Below, piece after piece: positions 1-9,291 of a DNA stretch of 64,000 bases; position 1 is the first letter of the stretch, and each line of letters opens with the position of its first letter. Under the pieces are notes generated by a model. The model was not told the origin of the DNA and ran no database searches. It worked only from the letters and a program-made list of their open reading frames with translations. The stretch comes from Chloroflexota bacterium (GTDB lineage Bacteria > Chloroflexota > Anaerolineae > Anaerolineales > UBA11579), in NCBI GenBank assembly GCA_013112575.1, contig JABFGG010000007.1, positions 1 to 64,000 of the forward strand. The letters run 5' to 3'. Both the position numbers and the translations under genes were made by a program.

Positions 1-1026
1 TTCCTTGGTCGGCTCCGGTGTGAGCGTGGGCGGCACGTACACGGGACAGGTGTTTTCCAGTTCCCTGGGTTGGCCACCAAAGGTCCAAGCACAGGTGTTA
101 TCCACCATCCACACCACGTCCCCGTCAAAAGCATCCACGTAATCGAACATGGCCGGGTCCAGCGCCCCAGCGGAGGCCCACATCATCCAGTGGAAAATCG
201 TAGCGCCACCCACAGCCGTAGGCTTGAAGGCGAACTCCACCACCGACGCATCGTCGGGCGAAATACGGGCCCAGGCCAAGTCGGCATCTGTGCCACGCCC
301 GCCGTCAAAGATCAGGCTTTCGTAGCCGTCGCCGTTGCTCTGGCCGTCAGCGAAGAAGGCCGTCTCGCTACCGATATCGCTGTTCTGATCCACCCACACC
401 TGTACGCCCGTCACGCCCCATTCCGTGCCCAGGTTACCGGCGGGATTGGTCACCACGATCAGCACGTCGCCGCGCATATCGAAGTCCAGGTCGATCTCGA
501 TAGCATAGCTGCCGGTCAAGGTCTCAGCCACTGCATTAGTGTTGATCGGGCGGGCCTGCACGTTATTCGGGCTGGCAGCCACCTCGTCAGCCGAGAAGGT
601 CTCTATCATGGCATATAACCATTGCCCTTCCGAGCCGAACTGTCCGGCGGTGATGTCCAGGCCGGGGTAGTAATCCTGGGCGCGCACGTCGTGCGGGCGT
701 TCCAGGTAATTGTCTTCCCAGCGGTCACAGCCCAGGCCAACTTCGATCTGCTGGCCTACGTCCACGCGGTAGCCCGTTTTACATTCGGGGATCCACTGGC
801 CGGAGCGATACTTCGGCTCACCGGGGTAGCTGCTGTGCTGGATGCCCAGCGTGGCGGTTGCCGTGGGCGGCAGCGGGGTGCTTGATGGGACAGCTTCCAC
901 AACAACTTCTGTGGTCTGCGTCTCAAGCACAACTTCGGGTTGCTCCGGGGCGTTGCTGACTGCACCACTGCAGGCCGCAACCACCATCATTATCAATAGA
1001 CTTAAAACTAATCCTTTGTGCTTCAT
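1..1026 (-). CDS. Secreted lipoprotein, C-terminus beyond window
   Basis: The reading frame stays open from an ATG at 1026 to base 1, giving 342 codons, and continues outside the window. The N-terminus is a lipoprotein signal: short basic start, hydrophobic core, then VVAAC-SG, so Cys19 would be lipid-modified. A Thr/Pro-rich linker follows (about residues 48-60), then a beta-rich region with Asp/Asn-rich stretches such as WVDQNSDIG. A GAGGAG ribosome site lies about 6 nt before the ATG. Another Thr/Pro-rich stretch (PPTLTPEPT) is starting at the window edge. No catalytic motif is recognisable; a cell-surface or binding role is inferred from the export signal. It reads away from the methyltransferase upstream and may be co-transcribed with it. 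Confidence 0.75.
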   Translation of the reverse strand, partial: MKHKGLVLSLLIMMVVAACSGAVSNAPEQPEVVLETQTTEVVVEAVPSSTPLPPTATATLGIQHSSYPGEPKYRSGQWIPECKTGYRVDVGQQIEVGLGCDRWEDNYLERPHDVRAQDYYPGLDITAGQFGSEGQWLYAMIETFSADEVAASPNNVQARPINTNAVAETLTGSYAIEIDLDFDMRGDVLIVVTNPAGNLGTEWGVTGVQVWVDQNSDIGSETAFFADGQSNGDGYESLIFDGGRGTDADLAWARISPDDASVVEFAFKPTAVGGATIFHWMMWASAGALDPAMFDYVDAFDGDVVWMVDNTCAWTFGGQPRELENTCPVYVPPTLTPEPTKE

Positions 1027-1140
1027 GATCTTGCTCCTCATACTTCCTGTTCTTCCTTCTTTATTACTTGCGGCCTTTAGGACCGGTCGCACCAGGTCAG
1101 ATTTACGAATTACTCGCTGATAATTTCTTGATTTCGTAGA

Positions 1141-1163
1141 GGCGGGGCGTGCCCCGCCCCTAC
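1141..1163. repeat. GC-rich palindromic repeat, GCCCCTAC family
   Basis: GGCGGGGC-GT-GCCCCGCC followed by CCTAC. It can fold into an 8-bp GC stem between two minus-strand genes. The same layout (GC palindrome then CCCCTA) recurs at 22190, 39204 and 43360, so it is probably a dispersed REP-like element rather than a terminator. No T-tract follows on either strand. Confidence 0.6.
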
Positions 1164-1168
1164 TTGAA

Positions 1169-2275
1169 TTAAACATGCAGGCGATACACTCGGAAAAAGA
1201 AATTCTCGATCGGCAACACTTCCACCTTGCTGAACCCGGCCTCAGCCGCGTACCTCTCCAGGGTGGAGGTGCGCATGACCGTGCCCGTGGCAGCCGAGGG
1301 ATGCTCGGCCATACCCACGGGCAAACAGTGCAACACACTCCATCCATACATCATCCACTCCACATCATTGCCGTTAGCCGTAAAGCTATCGCCTACGCGT
1401 TCATCCACTACGATAACGCTGCCATCCTCTCCAGCCAGCCTGCGCATGGTCTCTAAGGCACCCACCGGGTCAGACATATCGTGCAAAGCTTCAAAAGCCG
1501 TCACCAGGTCATACTTACCGGCCAGCTCTGCATCGCTGGCATCCCGCTGGTGGAACTGCACCCGCCCGTTTATCCCGGCATCTTTGGCATTCTGCCGCGC
1601 CATCTCGATAGAGGGGCCATCCAGGTCAAAACCATCTACCTGTACCTTGGGGTAAGCTTGCGCCATACCGATGCTCGACCAGCCAGCACCGCTGCCGAAG
1701 TCAGCAATACGTGCCTGCGAACCGTTTTGTAAGCGGGCGTGCAGGTCGGGGATCGAGGGCAGCCATTCATTGCCCAGGTCTTGCAAGAAAGTCACACGGT
1801 TGATGTCCGCCTGGCCCTGGCGGAAGTCCGCGCCATAATCACTGTAGGGCACGCCATCCCCTGTGCGGTACGCCTCAACCAATTGCTCGATGGGGCGTAC
1901 TGCTCCTGCCGCTAACTGTGCCAGGGGGGGCACGTAGTTGGGGCTATCAACATCCACCAGTACCTCAGCATGGGCGGGAGAAAGTGCAAACTTGCGTTCA
2001 CTCACGTCGGCATCTGGGTCAATAACTTCCAGCACACCAACCACTGTCTGCTGCTCCAGCCATTCCTGCGCATAACGCGCGTCGGTGTTGGTCAGTTCAG
2101 CCAGTTCGGCCGCAGTCAGTTCCCCTTCTTCATCCAGCGTGCGATACCAGTTCAGCCGGTGTCCCAGGAAAACCGAAAAGATATCGAATACTCCTGCGGT
2201 CGACTCCAGCAAACGCTCCACAAAGGCATCGCGTTGCTCTTCCTGCTCGACGGTTAAACTCCTCATGTTGCTCAT
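1169..2275 (-). CDS. Class I SAM-dependent methyltransferase with N-terminal winged helix
   Basis: 368 aa. Residues 1-110 look like a helical winged-helix domain, as found in O-methyltransferase-like and Rv2258c-like proteins. A Rossmann methyltransferase domain follows, with motif I as IADFGSGAGWSSIG near residue 192, an acidic FDLD end of strand 2, and VTAFEALHDM as motif IV. It transfers a methyl group from S-adenosylmethionine to an unknown acceptor. Cytoplasmic. The ATG at 2275 has AAGGAG in good position. The gene lies between a lipoprotein and a small conserved-looking protein, and neither indicates the substrate. The family assignment is firm; the substrate is not known. Confidence 0.85.
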   Translation of the reverse strand: MSNMRSLTVEQEEQRDAFVERLLESTAGVFDIFSVFLGHRLNWYRTLDEEGELTAAELAELTNTDARYAQEWLEQQTVVGVLEVIDPDADVSERKFALSPAHAEVLVDVDSPNYVPPLAQLAAGAVRPIEQLVEAYRTGDGVPYSDYGADFRQGQADINRVTFLQDLGNEWLPSIPDLHARLQNGSQARIADFGSGAGWSSIGMAQAYPKVQVDGFDLDGPSIEMARQNAKDAGINGRVQFHQRDASDAELAGKYDLVTAFEALHDMSDPVGALETMRRLAGEDGSVIVVDERVGDSFTANGNDVEWMMYGWSVLHCLPVGMAEHPSAATGTVMRTSTLERYAAEAGFSKVEVLPIENFFFRVYRLHV

Positions 2276-2314
2276 TTTTTTCTCCTTCTTCTTGTTGGCA
2301 TTCTTGCCAATGTT

Positions 2315-2500
2315 TTAGTTATTCTTCAAGTCCTTCTCGAGGACGTTCATCAGATCCACCAATGTGGTGAAACCTTTGCGCTGTCCGCTGCGGGGGTCTT
2401 CCAAACTAAAGCGCCACAGGCCTTTGTCAGCCTCATCGTCGCGTTCTTCCCAACAGCGCAGCAAATACGAGACGTAACGTGTTTTCTTTTCTTTTGCCAT
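2315..2500 (-). CDS. Small hypothetical protein
   Basis: 61 aa if started at the ATG at 2500, which has GGAG 5 nt upstream; a start at 2518 is in frame but lacks a ribosome site. It begins with a basic MAKEKKTR, followed by YVSYLLRCWEE, an internal WRFSLEDP and a C-terminal LMNVLEKDL. There is no membrane segment. The pattern (aromatic strand, W-FSLEDP, amphipathic helix) resembles small Chloroflexota proteins often found beside regulators, but I cannot assign a function. It is divergent from the SARP regulator at 2626 and shares the 125-bp control region with it. Confidence 0.6.
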   Translation of the reverse strand: MAKEKKTRYVSYLLRCWEERDDEADKGLWRFSLEDPRSGQRKGFTTLVDLMNVLEKDLKNN

Positions 2501-2625
2501 AGACACTCCAGTCATCAAAAATCTAGTGCTATACTATTCATGTGCTGCGAAGCACTACTGAAAACACTGCGAAATAAGTGCGAAATCTGGCCTGAATCTC
2601 ACAAATTTGGCAAAATACCCCCTAA

Positions 2626-5600
2626 ATGACTGATTTACGTCTGCATCTGCTCGGCAAACCGCAAGTCTTCCTTAGTGAAACGCGCATCGAAAAGTTCACC
2701 ACCGCCAAAACGGAAGCCTTGTTGTATTACTTAGCCGTCACTGCACAAGCCCACAGCCGTGATGCCCTTGCTACTCTTTTATGGGGAGAAATGGATGAAT
2801 CCAAGGCGAAGCGCAATCTCACCAAAGCCCTCTCTTCCCTCCGCAAAGATTTCGAACCGCACCTCATCATTGAGCCGCAGAACATCGCGGTTGACCCCAA
2901 CGGCAGTTCTCAATTAGACGTGGCCGAGTTTGCAGCTGGGCTGGATGCCCACGAGCAGAACCCGGACTTTGAACAGCTCAAACAGGCCGTTGACCGTTAT
3001 CAGGGCGATTTCCTGGATGAATTTTTCGTGCGGGATGCATTGGGATTTGAAGATTGGATGTTTGCCCAGCGCGAGCAGTTACGCCAGCGCCTCACCACCG
3101 CCCTCGAGGAACTGGTCAATTACTCCCTTGAAAACAAAGAGATCGAAACGGGTATCCAGTACGCCCAACGTCTCCTGACGCTGGACCCCTGGCGCGAATC
3201 CGCCCACCAACAAATGATGCGCCTCTATGCTGCCGATGGCCAACGCAGCGCCGCCATCGCCCAATATGAAAGCCTGCAGGACATCCTGCAAAAAGAACTC
3301 GGTGTCGAACCCATGGCCGAGACCACCGCCATGTACGATCGTATGCGCGGCTTGGGCACCCTCGTAACCCACAATTTACGGCCAGCTAGTGGGGTCTTCG
3401 TCGGGCGTGAGAGTGAACGCCACCAGATCATCAGCCAGTTGCACGACCCAGCTTGTCGTCTGGTCAGCCTGGTTGGGCCCGGCGGCATTGGCAAAACCAG
3501 TCTGGCGCTGCAGGCCGCACGCTACTTTACGGCTCCCGAACGCATGCTTGAAGAAGAAGCCTTTCGGGATGGCATTTATTTCATCGACCTGGCCCCTATG
3601 CAGATCGATGCTACCAATCCCGGCACCACCAATGAACGCATAGCCAGTGTGCTGGCGACGGCCATCTCCGAAGCCATGCAATTCACTTTTCGCAGCACGA
3701 AACAGCCCCTGGATCAAATTCTTACCCATTTACAAGATAAACAGATCTTATTCATCATAGACAATTTCGAGGACTGCATCAGTGGTGCTCCCTATCTCTC
3801 TGATATGCTGCGCCATGCCCCCAAAGTAAAGTTGCTTGTCACCAGTCGCGAACGCCTGAATTTGAGTGAGGAATGGGTGCTTGTGATTGATGGCCTGCCT
3901 TTCCCCGGCGAACTGGACGATGAACACTTGAGCGCCATGGTCAACATTGTGCAGACCGAAGATGCTCAGGCGGCTTCAAACAGTTCCCCGATCCCAACCA
4001 GCGCCGTTACGCTCTTCATTCACCAGGCACGGCGCGTCAAGGGAGACTTCACGCCCAATACCGAGGAGATGCGCCACATCGTCAATATCTGCCAGATGGT
4101 GGAGGGTAGTCCGCTGGCGCTCCAGTTGGCTGCCAGTTGGTTGCGCGTTTTAACCAGTAGCGAGATCAAAAAAGAGATTCGCCGCAGCCTGGATTTCTTG
4201 GAAGCCAGCACCCGCGACATGCCGGAAAGGCACCGTAGTATCCGCGCCGTATTTGACCCCTCCTGGGAATTGTTGGAAGAAGCCGAGCGGGAAACGCTCA
4301 AGCGCTTGTCGGTATTCCGCGGCGGCTTCCAACGCAAGGCCGCCAAGGCGGTAGCGCAGGCTTCTTTACGTGTCCTCGCCAACCTTGTCGATAAATCCTG
4401 GCTGCGATTATCTAATGAAGGGCGTTATCGCATTCACGAACTGGTGCGCCAATACGCCGCCGAACAATTGGGCCAGGATACAGAAGCCCTCATTGAAACG
4501 CGCGACGATCATTGCAAATACTACACTCACTTTTTGGAGCAACAGATCCCACGCGTCTTGAGCCACGAACTACCCGCGGCATTGGATGACATCGGCGAAG
4601 AAGTCAGCAACATTCAGGCAAGTTGGGGCTGGGCTTTGCTTAGCGAATATGATGACCTGATGGATACGCTCAGTGTTTTCTCGCGCACCATGCGCATATA
4701 TTATGGACGTCGCGGGTATTTCCTCCAGGGCATGGAAATGATCACAGCAACTCGTGAACGCATTGAGCAGAGCTCGCCAGAAGAAATTGGGGCAGCCTAC
4801 CCACATTATTTAGGACAGCTCATTTTGTGGGAGGGTTTGTTCTACCATTACCTCGGCGAAATGGAAAAATGCAAACCCCTGTTCACGCGCAGCCTGGAAC
4901 TGCTGGAGCAGGTGGACCGGGATACAGACTACCTGCTAAGAGATCTGGGCGGATGCTATCATTTGCGCGGCACAGTGCTGCGCCAGACCGGAGACTATGC
5001 CCAGTCCCAGGAAGATTTTCGCAAGGCGCAGGAGTTGGACACAGCCACAGGCAATATGGGCTATGCCGCTAAATCTGCTGTGTTTGTCGGCATCCTGGAT
5101 CTGGAAATGGGCAACTTTGCCAAAGCAGAGTCCACCATGCTGGAATGGTTACCCCGCCTGCAAGAGAACAATGATTTTTATTATACGGGCCAGGCTCTGG
5201 GCCGGCTGATCTGCGCTCAAGCTATCCTCGAAAAACCGCTGGAAGATACGATCGAGATGTTGCGCGAGAACGTGATAAACGCGCTCAGGATCAAAAGCCC
5301 CTGGGCCGAGGTGCACACACTCGTTGGGCTTGGCAGTGCTTTAAGTTTGCAAGGCGGGGACGCGCTTACTGAAGCAATGGAAGTATTGAACGAAAGTATT
5401 TTAAAATTTCAGCGCATTCACGCCCCCATGGATTCTTCCCTATCTTATTACTGGCTGGGCAACACACAAGTAGACCTGGGCCAATACGATGATGCCCATG
5501 AAAGCTATTTGCTCTCCATTAAGATTGCCCACGAATTTGGCCTGTTGCCCCGAGTGATGGACAATCTAGTGGCCCTGGCCGATCTCCACATGAAATCCAG

Positions 5601-5772
5601 TAAAGATACAGACAAAGATCATTTAGTTGAATTACTCGCTACAGCCCAGAAGCACGTAGCCACCAACGCCCGCAGCCAGTGGGTAGCTCAGGATCTGTGG
5701 CAGCGTGCCGGTCTCGGCGAATTGAACAATCCGCCTGATCTAGATATCCTTTTAGAGAAATTGCTGGGCTAA
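2626..5772 (+). CDS. SARP/AfsR-type regulator: BTAD, NB-ARC ATPase, TPR
   Basis: 1048 aa. Residues 1-95 form an OmpR-like winged helix (LRLHLLGKPQVF start). Residues 95-245 form the bacterial transcriptional activation domain. A STAND ATPase follows, with Walker A GPGGIGKTSLAL near residue 285 and Walker B ILFIIDNFED near 373. The C-terminal 400 residues are TPR-like helices. Proteins of this build activate transcription after signal-driven ATP binding. The start has no clear ribosome site, and a weak GTGCT-GCGA-AGCAC hairpin lies at 2542-2555 in the upstream region. It is 81 bp upstream of a phosphofructokinase on the same strand and may control it, but that is inference from position. Confidence 0.85.
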   Translation: MTDLRLHLLGKPQVFLSETRIEKFTTAKTEALLYYLAVTAQAHSRDALATLLWGEMDESKAKRNLTKALSSLRKDFEPHLIIEPQNIAVDPNGSSQLDVAEFAAGLDAHEQNPDFEQLKQAVDRYQGDFLDEFFVRDALGFEDWMFAQREQLRQRLTTALEELVNYSLENKEIETGIQYAQRLLTLDPWRESAHQQMMRLYAADGQRSAAIAQYESLQDILQKELGVEPMAETTAMYDRMRGLGTLVTHNLRPASGVFVGRESERHQIISQLHDPACRLVSLVGPGGIGKTSLALQAARYFTAPERMLEEEAFRDGIYFIDLAPMQIDATNPGTTNERIASVLATAISEAMQFTFRSTKQPLDQILTHLQDKQILFIIDNFEDCISGAPYLSDMLRHAPKVKLLVTSRERLNLSEEWVLVIDGLPFPGELDDEHLSAMVNIVQTEDAQAASNSSPIPTSAVTLFIHQARRVKGDFTPNTEEMRHIVNICQMVEGSPLALQLAASWLRVLTSSEIKKEIRRSLDFLEASTRDMPERHRSIRAVFDPSWELLEEAERETLKRLSVFRGGFQRKAAKAVAQASLRVLANLVDKSWLRLSNEGRYRIHELVRQYAAEQLGQDTEALIETRDDHCKYYTHFLEQQIPRVLSHELPAALDDIGEEVSNIQASWGWALLSEYDDLMDTLSVFSRTMRIYYGRRGYFLQGMEMITATRERIEQSSPEEIGAAYPHYLGQLILWEGLFYHYLGEMEKCKPLFTRSLELLEQVDRDTDYLLRDLGGCYHLRGTVLRQTGDYAQSQEDFRKAQELDTATGNMGYAAKSAVFVGILDLEMGNFAKAESTMLEWLPRLQENNDFYYTGQALGRLICAQAILEKPLEDTIEMLRENVINALRIKSPWAEVHTLVGLGSALSLQGGDALTEAMEVLNESILKFQRIHAPMDSSLSYYWLGNTQVDLGQYDDAHESYLLSIKIAHEFGLLPRVMDNLVALADLHMKSSKDTDKDHLVELLATAQKHVATNARSQWVAQDLWQRAGLGELNNPPDLDILLEKLLG

Positions 5773-5853
5773 AATCGGGGCTGAATTCCAAAAGGGGAGC
5801 GATAAACGATATAATCCACGGTTAGCAATCATTTATATTTGTAGGAGTTCGCT

Positions 5854-7011
5854 ATGAAAATTGGTGTACTTACCGGAGGGGGTGACGTTCCCGGCCTGAA
5901 CCCCTGTATGAAAGCCCTTGTCCATCGCGCCATCGACGAAGGCCACAAAGTGGTCGGCTTCCGCAGAGGCTGGTGGGGTCCATTGCATTTCAACCCGGAT
6001 GACCCCAAAGGCAGCAAGGACACACATATACCCCTGACGAAGAAGAATACGCGCACAATCGACCGTAGCGGCGGCACTTTCCTCCACAGCAGCCGTACCA
6101 ACCCCTGGAAGGTGGCCGAAGGCGCTGTTCCCGATTTCTTGAATGCCAAGGATTTTAAGAAGAACCAAGACGGCACCTACGATTGCACCCCCCACGTCTT
6201 AAAGGTGCTGGAGCATCTGGGTGTTGATGTGCTGGTGCCCATCGGCGGTGATGACACATTAGGTTACGGCGCTCGCCTGCATGAAGAGAATTTCCCTGTC
6301 GTGTCCATCCCCAAGACCATGGACAATGATGTCTTCGGTACGGATTATTGTCTGGGCTTTTCCACCGCCATCACGCGCAGTGTGCAGTTCATCCACCAGT
6401 TGCGCACCTCAGCCGGTTCCCACGAGCGCATCGCCGTCATCGAGCTTTTCGGACGTTACTCTGGCCAGACGGCTCTCATCTCCGCATACCTGGCTGACGC
6501 CGACCGCTGCATCATCTCCGAAGTCCCCTTCGATGTAGAGAAGCTGTCGGATATGTTGATGAAGGACAAAGAAGACAACCCCAGCCATTACGCTATGGTA
6601 GTCGTTTCCGAAGGCGCCCAGTTCGTTGAAGGTGAAGTTGTGCAGTACGGCCAAGCAGATGCCTTTGGACATAAGAAGCTCGGCGGCATCGGTATGTTGA
6701 CCTCCAATGCCATCAAAGAGATCACCGGCACCAACACCATCACCCAGCAGCTCGCTTACCTGATGCGCAGTGGTGCCCCCGATTCGCTCGACCTGATGGC
6801 CGCCAAAACCTTCGCCAACATGGCGATGGACATCATCGCTCGCGGCAACTTCGGCCAGATGATCTCCCTGCAGGATGGCATTTACACCTACGTGCCAGCC
6901 GATATGGTCCTGCGCGGTAACCGCAAGGTCGACGTAGATGCCCTTTATGACCAGGAAACCTACCGGCCCAAGCTGCGCAAAGCGCGTGGCAAGCCCATGT
7001 TCCTTTATTGA
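5854..7011 (+). CDS. Phosphofructokinase, PPi-dependent or mixed-substrate type
   Basis: 385 aa, longer than the about 320 aa of bacterial ATP enzymes. It should phosphorylate fructose 6-phosphate at C1. The motif normally GGDGS is GGDDT near residue 132, and PGTIDND is PKTMDND. The Asp and Lys at these two positions are the known marks of pyrophosphate-using or mixed-substrate enzymes, because they block the ATP site. The start follows TAGGAG. PPi use makes the step reversible, allowing glycolysis or gluconeogenesis. A strong terminator follows at 7034. The window also encodes an ATP-type paralogue at 8223, on the other strand. Confidence 0.9.
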   Translation: MKIGVLTGGGDVPGLNPCMKALVHRAIDEGHKVVGFRRGWWGPLHFNPDDPKGSKDTHIPLTKKNTRTIDRSGGTFLHSSRTNPWKVAEGAVPDFLNAKDFKKNQDGTYDCTPHVLKVLEHLGVDVLVPIGGDDTLGYGARLHEENFPVVSIPKTMDNDVFGTDYCLGFSTAITRSVQFIHQLRTSAGSHERIAVIELFGRYSGQTALISAYLADADRCIISEVPFDVEKLSDMLMKDKEDNPSHYAMVVVSEGAQFVEGEVVQYGQADAFGHKKLGGIGMLTSNAIKEITGTNTITQQLAYLMRSGAPDSLDLMAAKTFANMAMDIIARGNFGQMISLQDGIYTYVPADMVLRGNRKVDVDALYDQETYRPKLRKARGKPMFLY

Positions 7012-7033
7012 GCCGGTGACTTAGCAAAGACAA

Positions 7034-7064
7034 AAAAGACCTGTGTGAACACACAGGTCTTTTA
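7034..7064 (+). terminator. Rho-independent terminator after PPi-type PFK
   Basis: A 10-bp stem GACCTGTGTG / CACACAGGTC (7038-7059) is flanked by A-tract and T-tract, followed by TTTTATT. It lies 23 nt after the stop codon and could also work on the minus strand. Confidence 0.85.
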
Positions 7065-7089
7065 TTCTGGAAAAAACCATCAACAATAT

Positions 7090-7134
7090 GTCATTCCGAG
7101 TGATTGAGCGTAGCGAAAGAGCGAGGAATCCCTC
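7090..7134 (+). repeat. 45-bp dispersed repeat, copy 1
   Basis: Starts GTCATTCCGAGTG and ends GAGGAATCCCTC. The reverse complement of 43896-43940 matches this 45-bp block at every base. It lies in an intergenic spacer and is not part of a coding region. This kind of GTCATTCCGAG...GAGGAATC element is common as an intergenic repeat in several bacterial phyla. Confidence 0.8.
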
Positions 7135-7196
7135 ATATCACAATTAGAGCAGACTTAGTTTCTGCGAACATTTCCCTCTCCGGCCTTACACCTTGG

Positions 7197-8219
7197 CTAC
7201 TCGATCAACTCCAACGCAACTGGCTTCTCATAAAAATCATCAGGTAGCCTGTGCGTTTTCTTGCAGATCTCACAGTCATATTCCATTGGACGCTCTTCTA
7301 CATTATGCACGAATTGCCCACCTACACCCTCATCACACCACACTTCTGCCGTTTCCGTCCCACACACTTCGCAGATAACAAAGTAATTCCCCTCTGGGTC
7401 ATCGACTTCAATCTCACCCTGGGCATTGCAGCCTTCACACCATACGGGCGTTCTCATTGGGCTTCTCGGCCTGGCTTTCCTTTCTTCTTTTATCTGTTTC
7501 TTCGCTTCTTTCAAGGTCTTCTGATAAGGGCTGTTTTCTATCCCGATTTGAAATAGGGTCAATATTAAATGGGTGTTCTTCATAGTTAAGATAATTAACA
7601 TTAAAGAAGCAAATGGCAAAATTAATAACAAGAAGCGAAGACGGATATCCACTGAAAGAAATAGGTTCGTAATTATTGCTAAGAATAAAACGGCTATCCA
7701 AAAATATATTTGCATCCATCCCCCAAACATGTTCAGTGCATTAACAGCCATACTCTGACGATTTTCTAGAATTGCTTGTGTTTCATCCCTCCCCCAAATG
7801 AATGCAACAGCAATCGTTATCACATAAACCGCAGCAGTAATTACCGCCGCATTTAGAAATTCACCCCTTGGAGTCGCTGAATAAGCCATGCCAAACGGGG
7901 TTAGAGCGAAAAACATCCAGAGAATTATTAATGCAAAAACACCAAATATGAGAGCTCTGGGCACGGCAATTCGTGCGGGAAATTCTCCTTGTCTGGATTT
8001 TTTGACAATCGATATTATGTGGGAAGCAAAAGCCGTTGCTATAACGGAAAACAAGATCCAGGCCAAAAGCAAAATCGCCTGAAATCCAAACAATGCTACG
8101 GGAATAAGCAATAAGACCAAGAAAACCAGAAAATTGCCGAGCGTATTTTCCCCAACATTCACACGAAAATATGCTTCTCTCCAAAGCCTATTTATCTCTT
8201 CCCCGCTAAACTCCCTCAT
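7197..8219 (-). CDS. Polytopic membrane protein with C-terminal zinc-ribbon-like cysteines
   Basis: 340 aa. The first 210 residues carry about six hydrophobic segments in pairs. A basic, Lys/Arg-rich stretch follows (KEAKKQIKEERKARPRS, about residues 230-248). The C-terminus contains C-x2-C pairs (CEGC, CEVC, CEIC) plus single Cys, which is typical of metal-binding ribbons facing the cytoplasm. The function is unknown. The start codon lies 3 nt after the stop of the ATP-type phosphofructokinase, so the two are almost certainly co-transcribed and perhaps translationally coupled. No enzyme motif is seen. Confidence 0.7.
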   Translation of the reverse strand: MREFSGEEINRLWREAYFRVNVGENTLGNFLVFLVLLLIPVALFGFQAILLLAWILFSVIATAFASHIISIVKKSRQGEFPARIAVPRALIFGVFALIILWMFFALTPFGMAYSATPRGEFLNAAVITAAVYVITIAVAFIWGRDETQAILENRQSMAVNALNMFGGWMQIYFWIAVLFLAIITNLFLSVDIRLRFLLLILPFASLMLIILTMKNTHLILTLFQIGIENSPYQKTLKEAKKQIKEERKARPRSPMRTPVWCEGCNAQGEIEVDDPEGNYFVICEVCGTETAEVWCDEGVGGQFVHNVEERPMEYDCEICKKTHRLPDDFYEKPVALELIE

Positions 8220-8222
8220 TGC

Positions 8223-9203
8223 TTAGTATGCCAGCATGCGGCACATCTCGTAATAATGCAAGTCCGCCGGTCGGTTCTTGGAAACCACTTCTTCCAGTGG
8301 CACGGGCACGATGTCACGCCCTTCCAGCCCCAGCATAATGTCGCTGCTACCCTCCAGGATGTGCTCCACTGCTGCCACCCCCAGCCGTGTGGCCAGCAAA
8401 CGATCGAAAGCTGATGGACGCCCGCCGCGCTGGATGTGCCCCAAAATGGTCACCCGAGTCTTGAAGCCTACGTCCAGTTCATTGAGTTTATCTGACAACT
8501 CCGTGGCACGCACAGACGCACCTTCGGCCACAATAATGATGGCATGCGTCTTGCCGCGTTTATAGGATGCTTCAACCGATTCGGCTACTTCTTCTACGGT
8601 CACTTCTTGTTCCGGGATCAAGACCATCTCAGCACCGCCCACCAGCCCCGCCATGATCGCCAGATACCCACAGTTACGTCCCATGGTTTCGATGATAAAA
8701 GCCCGTCTATGTGAAGAAGCTGTATCTTTTAGCTTATCAATAGCATCCTGAATGGTGTTCATGGCCGTGTCAGTACCGATAGACATATTCGTGCCCCACA
8801 TATCATTATCAATGCTGCCCGGCAACCCAACAACCGGGATGCCCTCTTCGGCCAGAACACGCGCCCCACGCATCGAACCGTCCCCGCCGATCACCACCAG
8901 GGTGTCAATGTTGGCTTCGTGAAGATTACGGATGGCTTCCCGTTGGCCCTTTTTGGTCTTGAATTCCGGGCAACGTGCCGTTCCTAACATGGTTCCGCCC
9001 CCCTGCAAAATACCGCCGACATCCCGTGCTTGCAAGCGCCGCATATCACCCTGCACCAGCCCAGTGTAGCCTTCGCGGATGCCGATTACACGCAGATCTT
9101 TGGATAGAGCCGTACGAACCACGGCGCGAATGCAAGGGTTCATCCCCGGCGCATCACCACCAGAAGTAAGCACGCCAATTGATTCCACTGTCTTAGAGTT
9201 CAT
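8223..9203 (-). CDS. pfkA: ATP-dependent 6-phosphofructokinase
   Basis: 326 aa, the usual length for the bacterial ATP enzyme. It contains GVLTSGGDAPGMNPCIRAV at the N-terminus, GGDGS near residue 104 and PGSIDND near 128. The Gly residues in both motifs indicate an ATP phosphoryl donor, unlike the enzyme at 5854. It catalyses fructose 6-phosphate to fructose 1,6-bisphosphate. EAILGHIQRGG-type residues near 255 (VTILGHIQRGGRPSAFDR) form the substrate site. It is first in a two-gene unit with the zinc-ribbon membrane protein. Confidence 0.92.
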   Translation of the reverse strand: MNSKTVESIGVLTSGGDAPGMNPCIRAVVRTALSKDLRVIGIREGYTGLVQGDMRRLQARDVGGILQGGGTMLGTARCPEFKTKKGQREAIRNLHEANIDTLVVIGGDGSMRGARVLAEEGIPVVGLPGSIDNDMWGTNMSIGTDTAMNTIQDAIDKLKDTASSHRRAFIIETMGRNCGYLAIMAGLVGGAEMVLIPEQEVTVEEVAESVEASYKRGKTHAIIIVAEGASVRATELSDKLNELDVGFKTRVTILGHIQRGGRPSAFDRLLATRLGVAAVEHILEGSSDIMLGLEGRDIVPVPLEEVVSKNRPADLHYYEMCRMLAY

Positions 9204-9291
9204 GCCAACCTACCGTCGTAACTAAGTATGATTAAGTTATACCCCGCCAGGGCGAGGTAATTAATTGTATCAAATGGGAGGTACTTATGTG

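Noticed and set aside
756..980. 74-codon ORF on the minus strand
   Set aside because: It is in another frame of the lipoprotein gene that stays open from 1026 to base 1, which has a ribosome site and a lipobox.
2542..2555. GTGCT-GCGA-AGCAC hairpin as regulator site of the SARP gene
   Set aside because: Five base pairs only, no second copy, could occur by chance.
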